Part shown: in pieces, positions 1-4,760 of the stretch
Numbering within the stretch: the first letter of the stretch is position 1
How the letters are laid out: every line of letters begins with the position of its first letter
DNA from: Chloroflexota bacterium
GTDB lineage: Bacteria > Chloroflexota > Anaerolineae > Thermoflexales > Thermoflexaceae
Direction of reading: 5' to 3'
Length of the DNA stretch: 8,963 bases
Assembly (NCBI GenBank): GCA_030550075.1
Contig: JAUQQB010000087.1
Location: 1 to 8,963 of the forward strand
Position numbers and translations under genes: made by a program
Notes under the pieces: model-generated
What the model saw: only the letters and a program-made list of their open reading frames with translations
The model's database searches: none
What the model was told of the DNA's origin: nothing

Positions 1-53
1 ACTACTGCTCCCTCCAGATTTGATTTTTGGTTTTGGTCCCCTGGGGAATCTCT

Positions 54-102
54 TTTATCCCCCCTCCCCACGGCCCTTTGGGCCGTGGGGAGGGGGGATA
101 AA
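54..102 (+). repeat. Perfect 23-bp hairpin with TTT loop
   Basis: The left arm 54-76 and right arm 80-102 are exact reverse complements over 23 bases, around the loop TTT at 77-79. The arm is very C/G-rich (runs CCCCCC, CCCC, then CGGCCC). No T-run follows the right arm; purine runs follow instead. It is therefore not a canonical intrinsic terminator on the plus strand, and no T-run flanks it on the minus strand either. Possible roles are an mRNA processing or stability element between binding-protein and permease genes, or a mobile palindromic repeat. Confidence 0.85.
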
Positions 103-113
103 GGGGGGTGGGG
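87..113 (+). promoter_or_regulatory. Putative G-quadruplex motif
   Basis: Four G-runs lie in a row on the plus (mRNA-like) strand: 87-90, 92-97, 103-108 and 110-113. The linkers are A, ATAAA and T. Runs of at least four with loops of 1, 5 and 1 nt meet the usual criteria for a stable intramolecular quadruplex. The first two runs are also the right arm of the 54-102 hairpin, so the two folds are mutually exclusive in one molecule. A regulatory role is inference. Confidence 0.5.
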
Positions 114-220
114 CCATTGGCCCACATCATCTCATATCCTCAAAACAAATCTGGACGAAGCAGTAGTAGGGCACGGAGCGAAGCGGAGCGCCCATGATCA
201 GCGTTCCCAAATTCGGGGGG

Positions 221-249
221 TGGATCAGGGGCCCGGAGACCCCGATCCA
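221..249 (+). repeat. Short hairpin upstream of permease gene
   Basis: TGGATC at 221-226 pairs with GATCCA at 244-249. After a bulged A at 227, GGGG at 228-231 pairs with CCCC at 240-243, around an 8-base loop. It has no T-run after it, so it is not a standard terminator. It may be an operator-like or mRNA structural element 57 bases before the GTG start of the first permease. Confidence 0.35.
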
Positions 250-305
250 AACCCCGAAACGCTATGAACGCCACCCGTTCCATCCGCTTTCTCAGGGGGT
301 GAAGC

Positions 306-1214
306 GTGGTTCAGCGCCGTCCGATCCTCTCGCCTGCGATCGGCCTGCTTTTCCTGCTCCCGGCCCTCGGGTTCGTCCTGGTCTTCCTGGTTTTCCCTTC
401 CCTCTGGGTTCTTCAGATCAGCCTGACTAACCAGACCCTGACGGGAGAGGCCGCCCTCCGGCCCCAGTTCGTTGGCCTGGCGAATTTCCAGGCGCTGTTC
501 GATTTTGAAAACTGGATGATCCGGGGCTATTTCGGCAATGCCCTGCGCAATGCGGTCTTCTTTGTGATCGGCTCCGCCCTTATCGGCCAGGCCGGCCTGG
601 GGCTGGCCATCGCCTGGGCCTTCCACCGCCGCCGGGGACTGTTGCGGGAGGTCCTTTACACCCTGGTCATCCTCGCCTGGATCATCCCGGATGTGGTGGT
701 GGCTTTCATGTGGGTGGCCTATCTGGATCGGGATCAGGGGACCCTGAATGCCATCCTCTCGACCCTTCGGCTGGGTCGGGTCGACTGGTTGATCGACCAT
801 CCCCTTCTTTCGATCATCATTTTTAACACATGGCGGGGAACGGCCTTCTCGATGCTTCTGTTCTCCTCTGCCCTGGCCACCTTGCCGCCTTCGTATCTGG
901 AGGCGGCCGCGGTGGCCGGGGCGAGCGCCTGGCAGGCTTTCCGGGATATCATCCTGCCCTCGATCCGGAGCCACATCATCACTGACCTCGTCCTGATCAC
1001 CCTGTGGACGTTCAACACCTTCACGCCCTATCTGATCACCGGCGGTGGGCCCACGTTCCGCTCCGAGGTGGTCTCGATCTACACGTTCCGGATTGCGTTC
1101 CAGCACTTCGAGTTCGGCCGTGGGGCCGCTGTGGCCGTGGTGATGATGGTCATCAACCTGATCCTGGCCCTGATCTATCTGAGCACCCTGCGCCGGGAGG
1201 CCGTCGCCCGATGA
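306..1214 (+). CDS. Carbohydrate ABC transporter permease, MalF/UgpA type
   Basis: This is one of two membrane subunits of an ABC importer for sugars, glycosides or polyols; it forms half of the transmembrane channel. The 302-residue product has the length and layout of the MalF-like short form. An N-terminal hydrophobic helix spans about residues 9-40, and several membrane segments follow (about 84-107, 115-140, 165-192, 224-245, 272-293). The EAA loop that docks on the ATPase is clear at residues 199-219: EAA at 199-201, G205, and I-L-P ending at 218. GTG at 306 is chosen as start because AGGGGGTGA at 294-302 is an excellent Shine-Dalgarno and the frame is closed by TGA at 300-302. The stop overlaps the next gene by ATGA. 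The imported substrate cannot be read from the permease. An alpha-mannoside is inferred from the mannosidase downstream. Confidence 0.93.
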   Translation: MVQRRPILSPAIGLLFLLPALGFVLVFLVFPSLWVLQISLTNQTLTGEAALRPQFVGLANFQALFDFENWMIRGYFGNALRNAVFFVIGSALIGQAGLGLAIAWAFHRRRGLLREVLYTLVILAWIIPDVVVAFMWVAYLDRDQGTLNAILSTLRLGRVDWLIDHPLLSIIIFNTWRGTAFSMLLFSSALATLPPSYLEAAAVAGASAWQAFRDIILPSIRSHIITDLVLITLWTFNTFTPYLITGGGPTFRSEVVSIYTFRIAFQHFEFGRGAAVAVVMMVINLILALIYLSTLRREAVAR

Positions 1215-2038
1215 GCGCGTTCCGGATGATCCTATCCCGTCTGGCTTTCTCGATCTTCACCACCCTCTGCGGGGCCTTCTTCGCCCTGCCCATGCTCTGG
1301 TTGTTGCTGGCCCCTTTCAACGCCCGGGGGACCCTCGCGGTGGAAATCCCGCGCCCCTTCACCCTGGAGAATTTCGAGAGGGTCTTCGCGAACACCTTCG
1401 CGATGCGGGCCTTGCTCAACAGCCTCATCCTGGCTGGGGGGACGATGATTACGGTCACCCTGGTGGCCACGCTGGCAGCCTATGCCCTCTCCCGGGCCGA
1501 GGTGCCTTATTACGATCTCCTCACCTACGGCCTGATCCTGTTCTCTTCGGTGGTCACCGGGACCGCGGCGATGGTCCCGATTTTCCTCCTGGCCAACGCC
1601 CTGGGGCTGGTGGACACCTACCTGGGGGTGATCATGGTCTTCACCGGGGGATTGCTGCCCACGGCCATTTTCATCCTCCGGGATTTCGTGGAGGGCCTTC
1701 CGCGATCGTATGAAGAGTCCGCGATGGTGAGCGGGGCGTCGCCCTGGCAGATGGTGCGGGATGTGGTGATGCCGCTGCTGCGGCCGGGGATGATGGTGGT
1801 GGGGATCTGGACCTTCGTCCAGGTCTGGGGGGCATTCCTCGTCCCCTTTGTGCTGTTGCGCACTCCGGAGCGCATGCCTGCCGCCATCGCTATCTATTCC
1901 TTTTACACCGAGGCGGGCACGCCCATTTTAACCCTTACTTCGGCTTACGCGCTGCTCTATGCGATCCCTGTGCTGGCCCTGTATCTTTTTGTGAACGCAC
2001 GGTATGGCTTTCGGTTTTTCGGGGGAATCAAGCGCTAA
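1211..2038 (+). CDS. Carbohydrate ABC transporter permease, MalG/UgpE type
   Basis: This is the second membrane subunit of the sugar importer, partner of the preceding permease. The 275-residue product has the usual MalG-like layout. An N-terminal helix lies at about 11-35, a periplasmic stretch follows with the family-typical FTLENFERVF at 50-59, and then membrane segments at about 70-92, 104-130, 137-156, 193-215 and 243-262. The EAA loop is at about 168-188, in the variant form EES with G175 and the M-P of MPLL at 187-188. The start is ATG at 1211, which shares ATGA with the stop of the first permease, so translation is probably coupled. GGGAGG at about 1195-1200 serves as ribosome binding site. 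The open frame extends upstream to 1004, but that extension lies inside the first permease in another frame and is not used. Confidence 0.94.
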   Translation: MSAFRMILSRLAFSIFTTLCGAFFALPMLWLLLAPFNARGTLAVEIPRPFTLENFERVFANTFAMRALLNSLILAGGTMITVTLVATLAAYALSRAEVPYYDLLTYGLILFSSVVTGTAAMVPIFLLANALGLVDTYLGVIMVFTGGLLPTAIFILRDFVEGLPRSYEESAMVSGASPWQMVRDVVMPLLRPGMMVVGIWTFVQVWGAFLVPFVLLRTPERMPAAIAIYSFYTEAGTPILTLTSAYALLYAIPVLALYLFVNARYGFRFFGGIKR

Positions 2039-2067
2039 CGCCACCCCTGCGGGAGGGCACTTGCTCG

Positions 2068-3153
2068 ATGGCGCGCATCCGCCTGGAAGAATTGCGGAAG
2101 ACGTTCGGCCCGGTGGTGGCCGTGGACGATCTGACATTGTCGATCGAGGACGGGGAGTTCTTCGCCCTGCTGGGGCCTTCCGGCTGCGGGAAGACCACCA
2201 CGCTACGCCTGGTGGCTGGCCTGGAGCGCCCCACCCACGGGCGGATTTTCATCGGGGAACGGGAGGTGACGGATCTGCCGCCTCAGGCCCGGGATGTAGC
2301 GATGGTCTTCCAGGATTACGCGCTCTACCCTCACATGACCGTGATGGAAAACATCGGCTACCCGCTCCGGGTGCGCCGGTATCCGCGGGCTGAGATCGAA
2401 CGACGGGTTCGGGAAGTGGCGGAGGTGCTCCAGATCGCGGATCTGCTGGACCGGCGGCCCGGGCAGCTCTCGGGCGGGCAGCAGCAGCGGGCCGCCGTCG
2501 CCCGCGCCCTGGTGTATCAGCCCCAGGCGTTCCTCTTCGATGAGCCGCTGAGCAACCTCGACGCCAAGCTGCGCCTGGAGGCGCGGAGCTTCCTCAAGCA
2601 TCTCCAGAAGTCGCTGGGCATCACCACGATCTATGTGACCCACGACCAGGCCGAGGCCATGGCCCTGGCCGACCGCATCGGGGTGATGGATCGGGGGCGG
2701 CTGCTCCAGGTGGGAACCCCACTGGAGATCTACCGGCGGCCTCGCAATACCTTCGTGGCCACTTTCATTGGAAGCCCACCGATGAACCTGATCCGTTGCC
2801 GCTTCCACTCGGCGGAAGCGGTTCTGGCCCTGGAGGATGGGCAGGCGATCGCCCTGGGGGAACGGGGGGAGGCGCTGCGCCGGGCCTTTCGCGATGGCGA
2901 GCCGCTCTGGCTGGGTGTCCGCCCGGAACACCTCTCCCTGGCCGAGGGACCCGGGCCGACCCATCTCTCGGCCCGGGTTTACGCCGTCGAGCCCCTCGGG
3001 GTCGAGACCCTGGTGACCGTGCAGATCGACAATGAGCGGATCGCCCTGCGCCTATCTATGGATGAGCCCCCGGTCCTCCGGGAGCAGGTGTGGGTGCGGG
3101 TGCCCATGGAGCGGGCGCTCTTTTTCCGGGAAAACGGCGAGCTGGCATTGTAA
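2068..3153 (+). CDS. Sugar ABC transporter ATP-binding protein, MalK/UgpC/MsmX type
   Basis: This is the ATPase that powers the importer; it works as a dimer on the cytoplasmic face. The 361 residues include all nucleotide-binding motifs: Walker A GPSGCGKTT at 36-44, Q-loop Q82 within VFQDYALYPHM, signature LSGGQQQR at 134-141, Walker B FLFDEP at 155-160, D-loop SNLDAKLR at 162-169 and the switch histidine H192. The C-terminal part (about 236-361) matches the OB/TOBE regulatory domain of MalK-like proteins, with the family motif VRPEH at 284-288. The gene starts 29 bases after the second permease, with GGGAGG about 12 bases before ATG 2068. MalK-type ATPases often serve several importers, but this one sits with its own permeases. 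Nothing is truncated. A perfect palindrome begins within its stop codon. Confidence 0.95.
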   Translation: MARIRLEELRKTFGPVVAVDDLTLSIEDGEFFALLGPSGCGKTTTLRLVAGLERPTHGRIFIGEREVTDLPPQARDVAMVFQDYALYPHMTVMENIGYPLRVRRYPRAEIERRVREVAEVLQIADLLDRRPGQLSGGQQQRAAVARALVYQPQAFLFDEPLSNLDAKLRLEARSFLKHLQKSLGITTIYVTHDQAEAMALADRIGVMDRGRLLQVGTPLEIYRRPRNTFVATFIGSPPMNLIRCRFHSAEAVLALEDGQAIALGERGEALRRAFRDGEPLWLGVRPEHLSLAEGPGPTHLSARVYAVEPLGVETLVTVQIDNERIALRLSMDEPPVLREQVWVRVPMERALFFRENGELAL

Positions 3154-3185
3154 AGTAGGACAACTGCTTGCAGTTGTCCTACTTT
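3152..3185. repeat. Dispersed palindrome, copy 1
   Basis: Left arm 3152-3167 and right arm 3170-3185 are perfect 16-bp complements around the loop TT. The core arm GTAGGACAACTGC (3155-3167) recurs exactly at 7604-7616. The palindrome starts in the TAA stop of the ATPase gene and ends one base before the GAGGAG ribosome binding site of the PHP gene. Folding in the mRNA could therefore affect downstream translation or separate the two cistrons. Only TTT follows it, so it is not a classical terminator. Confidence 0.85.
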
Positions 3186-3200
3186 GAGGAGAACACTTTC

Positions 3201-4604
3201 ATGCGCACACTGCTTCACTGGGAAGGACGGTTCACCCCGGCCGACAAGGCGGCCTCCGACTACGTCCTCCTCCCCTTCGAGGTCCCTCCCGGCATCGCCC
3301 GCCTGGAGGTCCGTTACGCCTTCGAGGGGCAGGGGCGGCCGGACAGCCTTAGTGTGATCGACCTGGGGCTGTTCGATCCCCGAGGAGCCGATTTCCTTCG
3401 GGCCGAAGGGTTCCGCGGATGGAGCGGAAGCGCCCGGGCGGAAGCGATCCTCACGCCCCGATCCGCCACCCCCGGCTACCTGCCCGGCCCGATCCTCCCG
3501 GGCCGCTGGCACGTGATCCTGGGCCTCTACCGGATCGCGCCCCAGGGCTGCTCCTGCACGGTGACCGTGCAGGGCTCCGAGGAGGAAGGGACGTTGCCCC
3601 ATCCCCCGCCCCCGGAAACCCGCGGTTGGATGGAACGGTCCGACGGCGGGGAGGCCCGATGGTGGCGAGGGGATCTGCAGAGCCACAGCCATCACAGCGA
3701 TGCACCCGGATCCCTCGAGGATCTGGTCGCCGCGGCCCGGGGACGGGGCCTGGATTTCCTGGCCGTGACCGAGCATAATACCGTGAGCCATTTCCCCTAT
3801 CTGCAGGCCTGGAGCGGCCCGGATCTCCTCCTGATTCCGGGGGAGGAGGTGACCACGTATTACGGGCACATGAACGCCTGGGGGCTCTCCCGCTGGCTGG
3901 ATTTCCGGTGCCGGACAGCGGAGCAGCTCCGGGCCGTGATCGACGCCGCCCACGCGATGGGCGCGCTGGTCTCGATCAACCACCCCAAAACCGACGGGCC
4001 GCCATGGGAATACCCCCCGGACCTCCCGGTGGATGCCGTGGAAGCGTGGCAGGGGCCATGGCCCCTGCGGAACCATGAATCGCTGGTCTTCTGGGATCGG
4101 CTGCTGCAGGCCGGACGTCGTGTGACCGCCGTCGGCGGAAGCGACAAGCATCAGGACCGGCCCGGCGAGGGCACGCCCTTCTATCAGGTCGGCCATCCGA
4201 CCACATGGGTCTACGCCGAGGCGCGGACGATCCCGGCGATCCTCTCGGCGATCCGCTCCGGCCGGGTCGTGATCACCGCCGATGTGGATGCGCCATGGAT
4301 CGAGCTGACGGCGGAACGGGGGGATCAGCGCTGGATGGTGGGCGATGAGGCGCCGCCCGGCCCGATTCGGGTCCGATGCGTGGTGCGGGAGGGGAAGGGC
4401 CTGCATCTGCGGCTGCTCACCCGGCTGGGGGAGCTGGCGTTCGTCCCCATGGATCGCTCCCCTTTCGAGTGGGTAGCGGAGCTCGATCTGACGGCGCATG
4501 GCTACATCCGGGCGGAGCTCCGGGGCGTGCGCCATTTCGCGGAGGAGACCCCGGACGACCTGCCGATGGTGGCGATGACCAATCCGATCTATCTTTCCCG
4601 GTAA
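3201..4604 (+). CDS. PHP-domain metallohydrolase, CehA/McbA family
   Basis: The product is predicted to be a cytoplasmic metal-dependent hydrolase of the PHP superfamily; no signal peptide is visible. Of 467 residues, about 1-150 form a beta-rich N-terminal domain with the family-typical stretch ATPGYLPGPILPGRWHVILG (89-108). The PHP catalytic domain follows. Metal-ligand motifs are intact: HSHHSD at 162-167, TEHN at 190-193, E215/E216, H223 in GHMN, NHP at 260-262 and GGSDKH at 312-317. A beta-rich C-terminal tail covers about 365-467. PHP proteins hydrolyse phosphoesters (histidinol phosphatase, nucleotide phosphatases), while CehA hydrolyses a carbamate, so the substrate cannot be assigned. 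Its place between a sugar importer and an alpha-mannosidase suggests removal of a phosphate or ester decoration from an imported glycan (inference). ATG 3201 is chosen because GAGGAG lies 9 bases upstream. The in-frame TTG at 3168 lies in the palindrome and has no binding site. Confidence 0.88.
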   Translation: MRTLLHWEGRFTPADKAASDYVLLPFEVPPGIARLEVRYAFEGQGRPDSLSVIDLGLFDPRGADFLRAEGFRGWSGSARAEAILTPRSATPGYLPGPILPGRWHVILGLYRIAPQGCSCTVTVQGSEEEGTLPHPPPPETRGWMERSDGGEARWWRGDLQSHSHHSDAPGSLEDLVAAARGRGLDFLAVTEHNTVSHFPYLQAWSGPDLLLIPGEEVTTYYGHMNAWGLSRWLDFRCRTAEQLRAVIDAAHAMGALVSINHPKTDGPPWEYPPDLPVDAVEAWQGPWPLRNHESLVFWDRLLQAGRRVTAVGGSDKHQDRPGEGTPFYQVGHPTTWVYAEARTIPAILSAIRSGRVVITADVDAPWIELTAERGDQRWMVGDEAPPGPIRVRCVVREGKGLHLRLLTRLGELAFVPMDRSPFEWVAELDLTAHGYIRAELRGVRHFAEETPDDLPMVAMTNPIYLSR

Positions 4605-4621
4605 GGCTCACGAGGGTCGGA

Positions 4622-4642
4622 GGGCGCGCCTTCGGCGCGCCC
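4622..4642. repeat. GC hairpin 1, loop TTC
   Basis: GGGCGCGCC (4622-4630) pairs perfectly with GGCGCGCCC (4634-4642) around TTC. No T-run follows. It lies 18 bases after the PHP stop codon and may act as an mRNA 3' end or stability structure. Confidence 0.7.
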
Positions 4643-4680
4643 GTCAGCTCCTCTATCCCTACGCGACGGAGGTGGAGAAG

Positions 4681-4715
4681 AAGGTGGGCGGGCGGCTTTG
4701 CCGCCCGCCCACCTT
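4681..4715. repeat. GC hairpin 2, 16-bp perfect arms, loop TTT
   Basis: AAGGTGGGCGGGCGGC (4681-4696) pairs perfectly with 4700-4715 around TTT. Together with the A/T base pairs at its foot this is a very stable stem, but there is no T-run beyond CTT. The same CTTTG apex occurs in the 54-102 hairpin, which hints that such stems are a recurring intergenic element in this genome. Confidence 0.8.
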
Positions 4716-4760
4716 GATTCCAGCCTGTAGCGAATCCATTCTCTTAAACCGGAGGCATGG

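Larger units (their letters stand above)
1..167. repeat. Outer inverted repeat enclosing the hairpin; possible MITE-like element
   Basis: Bases 1-22 and 146-167 are reverse complements at 20 of 22 positions (mismatches at 156 and 158). Weaker pairing continues inward, with T-rich left flank against A-rich right flank. The repeat encloses the 54-102 palindrome. The geometry, terminal inverted repeats around a non-coding structured core of about 120 bases, resembles a miniature inverted-repeat element. The left end touches the window edge, so the true boundary and any target-site duplication cannot be seen. It could instead simply be a long imperfect RNA stem. Confidence 0.5.
1..305. other. Non-coding structured leader upstream of the ABC permease genes
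   Basis: No convincing gene is seen in these 305 bases. Short open frames here either lack a ribosome binding site or run as shadows into the permease. One ATG at 264 opens a 12-codon frame that stops at 300-302, with no Shine-Dalgarno before it. The stretch holds an outer inverted repeat (1-22 with 146-167), a long hairpin (54-102), a G-run cluster (87-113) and a weaker hairpin (221-249), each listed separately. In carbohydrate ABC operons the solute-binding protein gene usually precedes the permeases. This segment is therefore probably the gap between that gene and the permeases, where strong hairpins often trim or stabilise mRNA so that binding protein is made in excess. That role is inference. 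No clear -35/-10 promoter was seen. Confidence 0.6.
4605..4760. other. Gap between PHP and mannosidase genes with two GC-rich hairpins
   Basis: This 156-base spacer contains no gene. It holds two perfect hairpins (listed separately), then an AT-richer stretch and GGAGG at 4751-4755 for the mannosidase gene. A TTGATT at 4714-4719 has no acceptable -10 partner upstream of the binding site, so no promoter is called. Read-through from the ABC genes is the simpler model. Confidence 0.6.

Noticed and set aside
225..1106. Minus-strand open frame of 293 codons opposite the first permease
   Set aside because: Antisense shadow of a clear permease. The composition is E/G/R/P/Q-rich and matches no family.
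1004..1210. Upstream extension of the second permease
   Set aside because: It overlaps the end of the first permease out of frame, has arginine/proline-rich nonsense composition, and ATG 1211 has the typical ATGA coupling and a ribosome binding site.
2203..2964. Minus-strand open frame of 253 codons opposite the ATPase gene
   Set aside because: Antisense shadow. The ATPase motifs on the plus strand account for the sequence.
3168..3200. TTG start inside the palindrome for the PHP gene
   Set aside because: No ribosome binding site precedes it, while ATG 3201 has GAGGAG at good spacing.
2979..4535. Long minus-strand open frame of 518 codons opposite the ATPase and PHP genes
   Set aside because: High-GC coding DNA leaves the antisense frame free of stops. 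The product is low-complexity and rich in G, P, R, with no recognisable domain. The plus-strand genes have intact catalytic motifs.
4714..4743. TTGATT as -35 of a mannosidase promoter
   Set aside because: The hexamer at suitable spacing (CATTCT) is poor, and the start site would fall at the ribosome binding site.
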